Under the pieces are notes generated by a model. It did no database searches. It was not told where the DNA came from and saw nothing but the letters and a program-made list of their open reading frames with translations. The translations under genes were made by a program, and so were the position numbers. A DNA stretch of 64,000 nt from Streptomyces sp. ERV7 (GTDB taxonomy: Bacteria > Actinomycetota > Actinomycetes > Streptomycetales > Streptomycetaceae), in NCBI RefSeq assembly GCF_001653515.1, contig NZ_LYOY01000051.1:186001-250000 (forward strand), given 5' to 3'. Positions within the stretch are counted from its first letter, which is position 1; each line of letters opens with the position of its first letter. This document shows positions 54,985 to 63,577 of the stretch, piece by piece.

Positions 54985-55019
54985 GTAAGGGGCGCCCCCC
55001 AATGGTGGGCGCCCCTTAC
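54985..55019. terminator. bidirectional terminator
   Basis: Perfect 13-bp inverted repeat, arm GTAAGGGGCGCCC and its complement, between the convergent hypothetical gene and mrp. Confidence 0.85.
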
Positions 55020-55030
55020 ACGTACCGTCT

Positions 55031-56164
55031 CTAGAACTTGTTGCGCGGCGTGATCCCCAGCGACATGCCCGACAGGCCGCGCTGCCGGCCGCCCAGCTTG
55101 CCCGCGATCGCCCGCAGGGCCGCGCCCGCCGGGGAGTCCGGGTCGGACAGGACGACCGGCTTGCCGTCGTCGCCGCCCTCGCGCAGCCGGACGTCGATCG
55201 GGATCGAGCCGAGCACCGGCACGTTCGCGCCGGTCGTCTTGGTCAGGCCCTCCGCGACCTTCTCGCCGCCGCCCGTGCCGAACACGTCGACCATCTCGTC
55301 GCAGTGCGGGCAGGGCAGGCCCGCCATGTTCTCGACGACGCCGACGATCTTCTGGTGGGTCTGGACCGCGATCGAGCCCGCCCGCTCGGCCACCTCGGCG
55401 GCCGCCTGCTGCGGGGTCGTGACGACCAGGATCTCCGCGTTCGGAACCAGCTGGGCGACCGAGATCGCGATGTCGCCGGTGCCCGGCGGCAGGTCGAGCA
55501 GGAGGACATCGAGGTCGCCCCAGTAGACGTCCGCCAGGAACTGCTGGAGGGCGCGGTGGAGCATCGGGCCGCGCCATACGACCGGGGCGTTGCCCGGGGT
55601 GAACATACCGATGGAGATGACCTTCACACCGTTCGCCGACGGCGGCATGATCATGTTCTCGACCTGGGTGGGACGGCCGTCCACGCCCAGCATGCGGGGC
55701 ACCGAGTGCCCGTAGATGTCCGCGTCCACGACGCCGACCTTCAGCCCGTCCGCCGCCATCGCCGCGGCGAGGTTCACCGTCACCGAGGACTTGCCGACGC
55801 CGCCCTTGCCGGACGCCACCGCGTAGACCCGGGTCAGCGAGCCGGGCTTGGCGAAGGGCACCTCGCGCTCGGCGGTGCCGCCGCGCAGCGACGTCGCGAG
55901 CTCCTTGCGCTGCTCGTCGCTCATCACGTCGAGCGTGACGTCGACGCGCGTGACGCCTTCGACCCGCTCGACCGCCTCGGTCACGTTCTTCGTGATCGTC
56001 TCGCGCATCGGGCAGCCGGAGACCGTCAGGTACACCGTGACAGCGACTGCCCCGTCCGTCCCGATCTCGACCGTCTTGACCATGCCGAGCTCAGTGATCG
56101 GTCGGTGGATCTCTGGGTCGTTCACCGTCGCCAGTGCCTCGCGCACCGCGTCATCCGTAACCAT
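55031..56164 (-). CDS. mrp: Mrp/ApbC/NBP35-type iron-sulfur cluster carrier ATPase
   Basis: 377 residues from ATG 56164; the longer frame from 56227 is not needed. N-terminal DUF59/MIP18 domain with Cys51 (SGCPMRET), then the deviant Walker A GKGGVGKS at 119-126, and LLLDLPPGTGD. The CPHC motif that binds the bridging cluster is present. No strong ribosome-binding site, so leaderless translation is possible. Confidence 0.93.
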   Translation of the reverse strand: MVTDDAVREALATVNDPEIHRPITELGMVKTVEIGTDGAVAVTVYLTVSGCPMRETITKNVTEAVERVEGVTRVDVTLDVMSDEQRKELATSLRGGTAEREVPFAKPGSLTRVYAVASGKGGVGKSSVTVNLAAAMAADGLKVGVVDADIYGHSVPRMLGVDGRPTQVENMIMPPSANGVKVISIGMFTPGNAPVVWRGPMLHRALQQFLADVYWGDLDVLLLDLPPGTGDIAISVAQLVPNAEILVVTTPQQAAAEVAERAGSIAVQTHQKIVGVVENMAGLPCPHCDEMVDVFGTGGGEKVAEGLTKTTGANVPVLGSIPIDVRLREGGDDGKPVVLSDPDSPAGAALRAIAGKLGGRQRGLSGMSLGITPRNKF

Positions 56165-56204
56165 ATGGAGATGGTACGGCGCGGGGTCCCGCACCCGGAA
56201 AGCC

Positions 56205-56786
56205 CTAACGGCGGTCGGATTCGTCACTTCCGTGGGGGGCCTCCGGCGGGAATACGACGCGCCGGTCCTCCATCTCCTTGATCATGTCCTGCAGTTCCGA
56301 GCGGATCCAGTCGCGGGTGGCGACCTCGCCGAGGCCCATCCGCAGCGCGGCGATCTCCCTGGTGAGGTACTCGGTGTCGGCGATGGAGCGCTCGTTGGAC
56401 TTGCGGTCCTGCTCCAGGTTGACCCGGTCGCGGTCGTCCTGCCTGTTCTGCGCGAGCAGGATCAGCGGGGCCGCGTACGAGGCCTGGAGGGACAGGGCGA
56501 GGGTCAGGAAGATGAACGGGTACTCGTCGAAGCGCAGCGGCGCCGGCGCGAAGATGTTCCAGACCACCCACAGGATGATGACCAGGGTCATCCAGACGAT
56601 GAACCGCCCGGTCCCCAGGAAGCGGGCGATCTTCTCGGAGAAGCGGCCGAACGCCTCCGGGTCGTACTCGGGCAGCAGTCGTGGCCGGGGCGCGCGCGGC
56701 AGGTCGAGACGGGCGCGCGGGCCGCGGGGCACGGCGCTCGCCCCCGCCGCGCGCGTGCGGTCGCGCTCCTCGGTCCGGTCAGCCAT
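56205..56786 (-). CDS. DUF1003 membrane protein
   Basis: 193 residues. Basic N-terminus, two membrane helices (FIVWMTLVIILWVVWN and FIFLTLALSLQASYAAPLILL), then a helical cytoplasmic part with NRQDDRDRVN, typical of DUF1003. Role unknown. Overlaps the upstream CBS-domain gene by 8 nt, so the two are made together. Confidence 0.88.
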   Translation of the reverse strand: MADRTEERDRTRAAGASAVPRGPRARLDLPRAPRPRLLPEYDPEAFGRFSEKIARFLGTGRFIVWMTLVIILWVVWNIFAPAPLRFDEYPFIFLTLALSLQASYAAPLILLAQNRQDDRDRVNLEQDRKSNERSIADTEYLTREIAALRMGLGEVATRDWIRSELQDMIKEMEDRRVVFPPEAPHGSDESDRR

Positions 56787-58050
56787 GCCGGCCCCCCTCG
56801 GCGGCGTGGAACTCCGCCTCGCGCCAGTCCTCGGGGAGCAGGTGGTCCAGGACGTCGTCGACGGTGACCGCGCCGAGCAGCGAGCCGCTGTCGTCCACGA
56901 CGGGCGCGGCGACCATGTTGTACGCGGCGAGGAACGCGGTCACGGCGGGCAGCGGGGTCTGCGGGGACAGCGGCGGCAGGTCGTTGTCCACGATCGAGGA
57001 GACCAGGGTGAACGGCGGGTCGCGCAGCAGCCGCTGGAAGTGGACCGTGCCCAGGTACTTGCCGGTCGGCGTCTCGTCGGGCGGCCGGCACACGTACACC
57101 TGCGCGGCGAGCGCGGGCGAGAGGTCCTGCTGGCGTACGCGCGCGAGGGCGTCGGCGACCGTGGCGTCCGGGCGCAGCACGATCGGCTCGGTGGTCATCA
57201 GACCGCCCGCGGTGCGCTCCTCGTAGGAGAGCAGCCGGCGCACGTCGGCCGCGTCGTCCGGCTGCATCAGGGTGAGGAGGCGCTCCTTGTCCTCCTCGGG
57301 CAGCTCGGAGAGCAGGTCGGCGGCGTCGTCCGGGTCCATCGCCTCCAGGACGTCGGCGGCCCGCTCGTCCTTCAGCTTGCCGAGGATCTCCACCTGGTCG
57401 TCGTCCGGCAGCTCCTCCATCACGTCCGCGAGCCGGTCGTCGTCGAGGGCCGCGGCGACCTCGCCGCGGCGCTTGGGGGAGAGGTGGTGCAGCACGTTGG
57501 CGAGGTCGGCGGGGCGCAGCTGCTCGAAGGTGGCGAGCAGGCTCTCGGCGCCCTGGCCGTGCTCCTCCAGGGAGAAGCCGGTGACCGCGGACCACTCGAC
57601 GGTCAGGGTCTCGCCCTTGCGCCGCAGGGCGCCGCCCTTGCCGCGGCGCACGAAGACCTTGTCGATCTCCCAGTCCCGGCGGGCCGGGAGCTGCTGGATG
57701 GCCACGTCCAGGACCGTCACCTCCTCGTCGCGCCCGACGAGGGTGACCCGGCGGTCCAGGAGCTCGCCCAGCACCAGCCGCTCGGTGGGGCGCTGCTCGA
57801 AGCGGCGCAGGTTGACCACCCCGGTGGTGATGACCTGGCCGGACTCGACGCCGGTGACCCGGGTCATCGGCAGGAAGATCAGCCGGCGGCCGGCCACCTC
57901 GACGACGACGCCGAGCAGCCGGGGCGGGCGGCGGCCGACCCGCAGTATCGCCACCAGGTCGCGGACCCGGCCCACCTGGTCGCCGTTGGGGTCGAAGACG
58001 GCGACGCCGGAGAGGTGGGAGACGAAGATCCGGGGGGCGCCTGCCGCCAT
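56779..58050 (-). CDS. MgtE N-terminal and CBS-domain protein without transporter domain
   Basis: 423 residues. PRC-barrel-like beginning, MgtE intracellular N domain with repeated short helices (ADVMEELPDDDQVEILGKL, AADLLSELPEEDKERLL) and two CBS repeats (near 285-400, MTTEPIVLRPDATVADAL). The five-helix Mg channel is absent, so it is a regulatory or sensor protein. Located 2.5 kb from corA. Adenine nucleotide or Mg sensing is inferred. Confidence 0.85.
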   Translation of the reverse strand: MAAGAPRIFVSHLSGVAVFDPNGDQVGRVRDLVAILRVGRRPPRLLGVVVEVAGRRLIFLPMTRVTGVESGQVITTGVVNLRRFEQRPTERLVLGELLDRRVTLVGRDEEVTVLDVAIQQLPARRDWEIDKVFVRRGKGGALRRKGETLTVEWSAVTGFSLEEHGQGAESLLATFEQLRPADLANVLHHLSPKRRGEVAAALDDDRLADVMEELPDDDQVEILGKLKDERAADVLEAMDPDDAADLLSELPEEDKERLLTLMQPDDAADVRRLLSYEERTAGGLMTTEPIVLRPDATVADALARVRQQDLSPALAAQVYVCRPPDETPTGKYLGTVHFQRLLRDPPFTLVSSIVDNDLPPLSPQTPLPAVTAFLAAYNMVAAPVVDDSGSLLGAVTVDDVLDHLLPEDWREAEFHAAEGGRHG

Positions 58051-58260
58051 GCTGAGCGCCTCCTCTTGGGCGTGATCCGACCTTGTCGTGGCCTGAAATG
58101 GCGCTGAATATCTGATTCAGGCTAGCCGGTGACCATGCGGGGCGCCTTTGAGGGGCGTCCGTACGGCTCTCTGCCGGGCAGCGTAGACGGCCCGGGTAGG
58201 GTGCCCTCTGCCGACCCCGACTTCGCGCCCCCCACCTCGCGCGCTCCGACGAAAGGCCGT

Positions 58261-59019
58261 GTGCCGGTGACCACTCGCTCCCTGTCCGTACGGGCCCGCC
58301 GGGCCGCGCTCCCCGTCGCGCTCTGCGCGGGGCTCGCCACGGCCGTCACGGCGTGCGCCTCGGACCCGGACGAGGGGACCAACGGCGTCGGCAGGCTCTC
58401 CGCCACCGACATCGAGGGCAAGGCGCGCACGGCTGCGGACGGCGCCGACGCGGTGCACCTCAGCGGCACGCTGGTGAGCAAGGGCGGCTCGTACAAGATC
58501 GACATGCGGCTGAAGGGGACCGGCGCCACCGGCACGGTCACCTCGAAGAACACCACGTTCGGGCTGCTGCGGGTGGGCGACGAGCTCTATCTGAAGGCCG
58601 ACGCCGGGTTCTGGGCGCACCGGGACGACAAGCACGCCGACTCGGGGAGCGCGGCCGCCGCGGGCAAGCTCGACGACAAGTACGTCAAGGTGCCCTCGGG
58701 TGACCCCTCGTACCAGGAGCTGCGCGGCTTCACGGACAAGAGCGCGCTGCTCAAGGGCATGCTCGGGCTCCAGGGCGAGCTCTCCAAGGGCGACCGGTCC
58801 AAGGTCGGCGGCGTCGGCACCATCCGTGTGAAGGCGGGCGAGGACGGCGAGGGCGGCACGCTCGACGTCTCGCTCCAGGGCACGCCGTACCCGCTGCGCT
58901 TCGAGCGCGCGGGCGGCGCGGGCGTACTCGAACTGGGCGACTGGAACCAGGACTTCACCCTGGCGGCCCCGTCGAAGGACGCGACGGTGGACTACGGGAG
59001 CAGGCTTCCCAAGACGTAG
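58261..59019 (+). CDS. LppX/LprG-like or LolA-like lipoprotein
   Basis: 252 residues from GTG 58261 (a second GTG at 58267 is equally possible). Signal peptide with lipobox TVTAC, Cys32; a mature beta-rich domain with alternating hydrophobic residues. Length and pattern fit the LppX/LprG family of lipid-binding lipoproteins, but I do not recognise a specific motif. Divergent from the CBS-domain gene. Confidence 0.7.
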   Translation: MPVTTRSLSVRARRAALPVALCAGLATAVTACASDPDEGTNGVGRLSATDIEGKARTAADGADAVHLSGTLVSKGGSYKIDMRLKGTGATGTVTSKNTTFGLLRVGDELYLKADAGFWAHRDDKHADSGSAAAAGKLDDKYVKVPSGDPSYQELRGFTDKSALLKGMLGLQGELSKGDRSKVGGVGTIRVKAGEDGEGGTLDVSLQGTPYPLRFERAGGAGVLELGDWNQDFTLAAPSKDATVDYGSRLPKT

Positions 59020-59069
59020 GGCCCACGGCGGTCCGCGGGCGCACGGCGCCCCGTCCGGCGCCGCCCCGC

Positions 59070-59585
59070 TCAGCCGCGCTTGTGCTTCCGCTTCCGCAGC
59101 AGCCTCGGCAGTGCCGCCGGGATCGGCCGGCGCGTGGTGGCCGGGGTCTCCACGGGCCGCGCGGCCAGCGAGCCCGAGGGCATCTCCGTGTGCGCCTCAC
59201 GCGGCGTCAGGCACAGCACCCGGCACTCCCGCGCCCAGCGGGCCGTCACCGCCTCGCCGTCCGGCGCGTTCAGCCGCTTGGCCTTGAGCTCGACGGCCAC
59301 CGCCGCCCACAGCTCACCGTCCGGCGCGACCTCGCTCACCGCGGCCGTCCAGGCCACCAGGCGGCCGCCCTTGTCCTTGCTGCGGACGGTCACCTCGGCG
59401 GTGCCGCCGTCGGCCAGGCCCTCCAGCGGCTGCTCGCCGGGGCCGCCGCCCACCACATACGCGGCGCCTTCGTGCCACACGTGCCACAGGGCGCGGTCGG
59501 CGGTCCCGGTGCCCCGCACCCAGATCAGCCCGGACTTCTTGGTGGCCTCCTCGACGAGGGCCCGGTCGAGCAGCGCAGGTGTCAT
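59070..59585 (-). CDS. hypothetical protein
   Basis: 171 residues. Contains WHVWHEGAAYVVGGGPGEQP and EVTVRSKDKGGRLV, which look like a pyridoxamine-phosphate-oxidase or FMN split-barrel fold, and a basic C-terminal tail (RLLRKRKHKRG). No cofactor motif is certain. Converges on the lipoprotein gene. Confidence 0.7.
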   Translation of the reverse strand: MTPALLDRALVEEATKKSGLIWVRGTGTADRALWHVWHEGAAYVVGGGPGEQPLEGLADGGTAEVTVRSKDKGGRLVAWTAAVSEVAPDGELWAAVAVELKAKRLNAPDGEAVTARWARECRVLCLTPREAHTEMPSGSLAARPVETPATTRRPIPAALPRLLRKRKHKRG

Positions 59586-59697
59586 GGGGCCACTTTATGG
59601 GACGGCACCGACGCGGCCCACGGCGTTGTCCACAGCATGGACCGACAGTTCCGTAAATATGTTTAGCGCCTTACCTGTCAGCCCTTACCCTCTTGTC

Positions 59698-60612
59698 GTG
59701 CCCACCACCACCGCGCTCGCCGCCCCGACCCCGACCGCCGCTCCGGCCGCCCACCGGGTCGACTTCGCGCTGCTCGCCGTCGCCATCGCCAGCGTGTCGC
59801 TCTCCGCGCCGCTCATCGCCGCGACGACGGCTCCCGCGCTGGCCATCGCGTTCTGGCGCAACGCCATGGCCGTCGGGGCGCTCACCCCGCTGGCCGCGCT
59901 CAAGTACCGGGCACAGCTGCGCGGGCTGACCCGGCGCGAGGTGGGCCTCGCGGTCGCCGCCGGGGCGCTGCTCGCGCTGCACTTCGGGCTCTGGCTGCCG
60001 AGCCTGCGGATGACGTCGGTGGCGTCCTCGACCGCGCTGTGCACCACCACGCCGATCTGGACCACCCTCGCGCTGCGGCTGCGCGGGCACCGGCCGCCCG
60101 CGATGGTCTGGGCCGGGACGCTGGTCGCCTGCGTGGGCGTGGTGATGCTCACCGGCGTCGACATGACCACCTCGCCGCGCGCCCTAGCCGGGGACGCGCT
60201 CGCGCTCGGCGGCGGTATCGCGGCCGCCGGCTATGTGCTGCTCGGCGCCGAGGTCCGGCGGACCGTGGACACCGTCCCGTACACCTACCTCTGCTACGGG
60301 ACGGCCGCCGCCGGGCTGCTCGCCGCCTGTCTGGCGAGCGGCGCCGACCTCACCTCGTACTCCGGAGTGACCTGGGCCAAGCTGGCCGCGCTCACCGTCG
60401 CCGCCCAGCTGCTCGGCCATTCGCTGCTCAACCGGGTGGTGCGGGGCCTGGGGGCGTCCGTGACGTCCACGGCGATCCTCCTGGAGACGCCGGGTGCGGC
60501 CCTCATCGCCGCGCTCTGGCTGGGCCAGCAGCCGCCCGCGCTGGCCTGGCCCGCGCTGGTGGTGATCCTCGCCGGGCTCGCGCTCGTCGTCAGAGCCAGC
60601 CGTTCCGCTTGA
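59698..60612 (+). CDS. EamA/DMT-family transporter
   Basis: 304 residues from GTG 59698; TACCCT lies 6 nt upstream, so leaderless initiation is likely. Ten membrane helices in two EamA repeats, LPSLRMTSVASSTALC after the fourth and LLETPGAALIAALWLG near the end. Substrate unknown. Overlaps the corA 3' end by 23 nt in the convergent direction. Confidence 0.85.
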   Translation: MPTTTALAAPTPTAAPAAHRVDFALLAVAIASVSLSAPLIAATTAPALAIAFWRNAMAVGALTPLAALKYRAQLRGLTRREVGLAVAAGALLALHFGLWLPSLRMTSVASSTALCTTTPIWTTLALRLRGHRPPAMVWAGTLVACVGVVMLTGVDMTTSPRALAGDALALGGGIAAAGYVLLGAEVRRTVDTVPYTYLCYGTAAAGLLAACLASGADLTSYSGVTWAKLAALTVAAQLLGHSLLNRVVRGLGASVTSTAILLETPGAALIAALWLGQQPPALAWPALVVILAGLALVVRASRSA

Positions 60613-61717
60613 GCGTGCGGTGGATGACCAGGCAGCTGCCGGCGATGGCGGCCAGCACGAGCGGATAGCCGTACTTCCAGTGCAGCTCCGGCATGTGGTC
60701 GAAGTTCATGCCGTACACCCCGCACACCATCGTCGGTACGGCGATGATCGCCGCCCATGAGGTGATCTTGCGCATGTCCTCGTTCTGCGCGAACGAGGCC
60801 TGCGCCAGATTGGCCTGGAGGATCGAGTTCAGGAGCTCGTCGAAGCCGACGACGTGCTCCTGCACGCGCGCGAGGTGGTCGGCCACATCGCGGAAGTACT
60901 TCTGGATGTCCGGGTCGACCAGCCGCATCGGCCGCTCGCTGAGCAGCTGCATCGGCCGCAGCAGTGGTGAGACAGCCCGCTTGAACTCCAGCACCTCGCG
61001 CTTGAGTTGGTAGATCCGCCCGGCGTCCGTGCCGCGCGGGCTGCCCTTGGACGGGGCCGAGAAGACATCGATCTCGACCTCGTCGATGTCGTCCTGCATC
61101 GCGTCCACGACCGCCAGATAGCCGTCGACGACCTGGTCGGCGATGGCGTGCAGCACGGCCGACGGGCCCTTGGCGAGCAGCTCGGGGTCGTCCTGGAGGC
61201 GCTTGCGCAGCGCCCGCAGCGAGCCCTGGCCGCCGTGCCGGACGGTGATCACGAAGTCCCGGCCGGTGAAGCACATCACCTCGCCGGTCTCCACGACCTC
61301 GCTGGTGGCGGTGAGTTCGGCGTGCTCCACGTAGTGGACGGTCTTGAAGACGGTGAACAGCGTGTCGTCGTACCGCTCCAGCTTGGGCCGCTGGTGGGCG
61401 TGGACCGCGTCCTCCACGGCCAGCGGGTGCAGCCCGAACTCGGCGGCGATACCGGCGAATTCGGCCTCGGTCGGCTCGTGCAGTCCGATCCAGGCGAACC
61501 CGCCGTCCTCCCGTACCCGCCGCATCGCCTCGCGCGGCGACAGGCAGGAGTCGGCCTGGGTGCGCAGCCCGTCGCGGTAGACCGCGCAGTCGACGACCGC
61601 GCTGCTCGCGGACGGGTCGCGGGTGGGGTCGTACGAGTTGTACGGGGCGGTGTTCTTGCGCAGCGACGGACGCAGGGAGGGGCGGACCGCGGCGCGCAGG
61701 TCACGGATCATGGACAT
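60590..61717 (-). CDS. corA: CorA-family Mg2+/Co2+ transporter
   Basis: 375 residues from ATG 61717 behind AAGGAG. Long cytoplasmic funnel domain, two C-terminal helices and the pore signature YGMNF near 325; the last residues KRNGWL are typical. The 428-nt region before it has no other gene in its direction, giving an unusually long leader. Confidence 0.93.
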   Translation of the reverse strand: MSMIRDLRAAVRPSLRPSLRKNTAPYNSYDPTRDPSASSAVVDCAVYRDGLRTQADSCLSPREAMRRVREDGGFAWIGLHEPTEAEFAGIAAEFGLHPLAVEDAVHAHQRPKLERYDDTLFTVFKTVHYVEHAELTATSEVVETGEVMCFTGRDFVITVRHGGQGSLRALRKRLQDDPELLAKGPSAVLHAIADQVVDGYLAVVDAMQDDIDEVEIDVFSAPSKGSPRGTDAGRIYQLKREVLEFKRAVSPLLRPMQLLSERPMRLVDPDIQKYFRDVADHLARVQEHVVGFDELLNSILQANLAQASFAQNEDMRKITSWAAIIAVPTMVCGVYGMNFDHMPELHWKYGYPLVLAAIAGSCLVIHRTLKRNGWL

Positions 61718-62145
61718 GGCAGGACTCCTTCACGGAGGGGCCGCCGACGGGCGTGGCACTGCCCGGAATGGGGACGTGACGCGAGGACTGCGTACATCTG
61801 CGTACGTCCGCAAAGCGGGCGGAACCGCGGGATGCGGTGACGGCGTGCGCTACTGAAACGGACTGGGCGAGGCGATGTGCTCTTCCGCCGTGCGACATGC
61901 CATGAGACTCAGATGTTTCCCGGTGGAACGGCCGGGTAAGGAGGTCTCGATCACAGGGAACAACGAAGGCGCACGGAAGAGCGGTTGGTACTGCCAGGCC
62001 GACTTCGATCCATCGCAGCCCCACCTCCTCCGGCCGGTCCCCCGTGAGGGACTTCCTGCTGCCCTGAACAGCGGCCAAGACTATCAGCCGGCGCAAGTGT
62101 CAAGTCCGTACTTTGCTCGTTCGATACGGCTTCTATGCTCAACTC
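61718..62145. promoter_or_regulatory. long intergenic region between corA and the SUFU gene
   Basis: 428 nt without a convincing gene. On the minus strand TTGACA (62098-62103) followed by TAGTCT could start a 350-nt corA leader that includes several GC-rich inverted repeats, for example around CCCGG/CCGGG near 61918-61937. On the plus strand TATGCT at 62134-62139 is placed for a leaderless SUFU message. I could not match it to a known Mg riboswitch. Confidence 0.4.
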
Positions 62146-62730
62146 ATGGTTGATGTTCTTGCTCTCGTCGAGGCCAGGCTGCGTACCGCCCTCGGTGAAC
62201 CGGACGCGCGCGCCGCGGTGACCTTCCTCGGCACGGACCGCGTCGAGGTGCTGCGCTTCGCCGACGGGGACATCGTCCGCTACGCCACGCTCGGCATGTC
62301 GGCGCAGCCCATGACCGACCCGGCCGCCGCTCTCGCCGACCCGGTCAAGGGTCCGCGCGCCGAGCTGGTCCTGTCCGTACGGGCCGCTCTCGCCGACACG
62401 GACAAGGTGCTGCGCCCGCTCGCCGTCCTCGCCTCCACCCCGCAGGTCGAGGGCGTGGTGGTGGCCCCCGGCGCCTCGCTCGACATCGGGGAACCGCTGT
62501 GGCCCGGGGCGCCGTTCGCCTCGGTCCTGGTCGCGGAGCCGGGCGGGCTGGTCGAGGACCTGGAGCTCGACGACCCGATGGAGCCGGTCCGCTTCCTGCC
62601 GCTGCTGCCGATGACGGCCAACGAGGCGGCCTGGAAGCGGGTGCACGGGGCGCAGCAGCTGGAGGAGCGCTGGCTGGCCAACGGGACGGATCTGCGCGAT
62701 CCGCTGCGTACGTCTGTGCGGCTCGACTAG
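62146..62730 (+). CDS. SUFU-domain (suppressor of fused-like) protein
   Basis: 194 residues from ATG 62146. Bacterial SUFU-like pattern: VVVAPGASLDIGEPLWPG, FLPLLPMTANEAAWKRVHG and QQLEERWLANGTDLRDP. Many bacterial members act as immunity proteins; here there is no toxin next to it, so a housekeeping role is as likely. Confidence 0.8.
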   Translation: MVDVLALVEARLRTALGEPDARAAVTFLGTDRVEVLRFADGDIVRYATLGMSAQPMTDPAAALADPVKGPRAELVLSVRAALADTDKVLRPLAVLASTPQVEGVVVAPGASLDIGEPLWPGAPFASVLVAEPGGLVEDLELDDPMEPVRFLPLLPMTANEAAWKRVHGAQQLEERWLANGTDLRDPLRTSVRLD

Positions 62731-62819
62731 CCCGGGAGCCCTCGCCCGCCCCTGTTGCCACACGCCGACCGGGTGATCGTCCTTGACGCGGCGCGGGACG
62801 GGGAGGACCGTTGGCATGT

Positions 62820-63458
62820 ATGAGGGGCGAACCCAGTTGCCCGAAGTGCGGAGGCCGGGTCAGGGCGCCCGGTCTCTTTGCCGACACCTGGCAGTGCGAC
62901 ATCCACGGGACGGTGCACCCGCTGCAGCCGGTGGTCCCCCCGAGCGTCGAGGCGCTCGGCGTCGTGGTGCACCGGGCGAAGGTGCCCGTCTGGATGCCGT
63001 GGCCGCTGCCGATCGGCTGGCTCTTCACGGGTGTGGCGTGCGCGGGCGACGACCGCAGCGGCGGCCGCGCGACCGCCGTGGCCTGCTCGGGCCCCGGACC
63101 GCTCGGCGGCATCGGTGAGCTGCTGCTCGTGGCGGAGGAGCTGGGCGTCGGCCTCGGCGCCCGGTACGCGGGCATCGACGGCCCCGACCCCGGCCCGTAC
63201 ATGAGCGTCGACAAACCCCCGCAGGCCAAGGTCCTCGCGGCCGGGCGCCCCACCCCGCTCTGGCACGTGACCGGCACGCCCGACGACCGCGCGGTCTTCG
63301 CGGGCGAGGCCCGCGGCCTGTGGCTGTGGGCGATCCTGTGGCCCGAGCAGTCCGGTCTGCTGCTCTACGACGAGCTGGTCCTCACCGATCTGCGCGACGC
63401 GGGCGCCGAGGTCGAACTGGTGCCGTGCGGGGCGCTGTCGCCCCGGATCCTGTCGTGA
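62820..63458 (+). CDS. hypothetical zinc-ribbon protein of actinomycetes
   Basis: 212 residues from ATG 62820 (TTG 62811 is an alternative). N-terminal CPKCGGRV...CDIHG zinc ribbon, then a Pro-rich region with LPIGWLFTGVACAGDD and a globular C-terminus. Family known only as conserved in Streptomyces; function unknown. Confidence 0.75.
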   Translation: MRGEPSCPKCGGRVRAPGLFADTWQCDIHGTVHPLQPVVPPSVEALGVVVHRAKVPVWMPWPLPIGWLFTGVACAGDDRSGGRATAVACSGPGPLGGIGELLLVAEELGVGLGARYAGIDGPDPGPYMSVDKPPQAKVLAAGRPTPLWHVTGTPDDRAVFAGEARGLWLWAILWPEQSGLLLYDELVLTDLRDAGAEVELVPCGALSPRILS

Positions 63459-63577
63459 CGCGCGCGTGGCCGGGCGCCCCGAGTGCGGTGACCGCCACAG
63501 CCGTTGCGGGCGGGACAGGGGCTACGCGCAGTTATCCTTGATTGTCCCCTGTCAGCCCCTACGCCCTGGAGCCACGC

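Noticed and set aside
61718..62100. M-box (ykoK) magnesium riboswitch before corA
   Set aside because: Fragments such as GAGACCTCC and CCGGGAAACATC resemble parts of it, but the conserved core order could not be matched.
62146..62730. Immunity protein of a polymorphic toxin system
   Set aside because: SUFU-like proteins can do this, but no toxin gene lies beside it.
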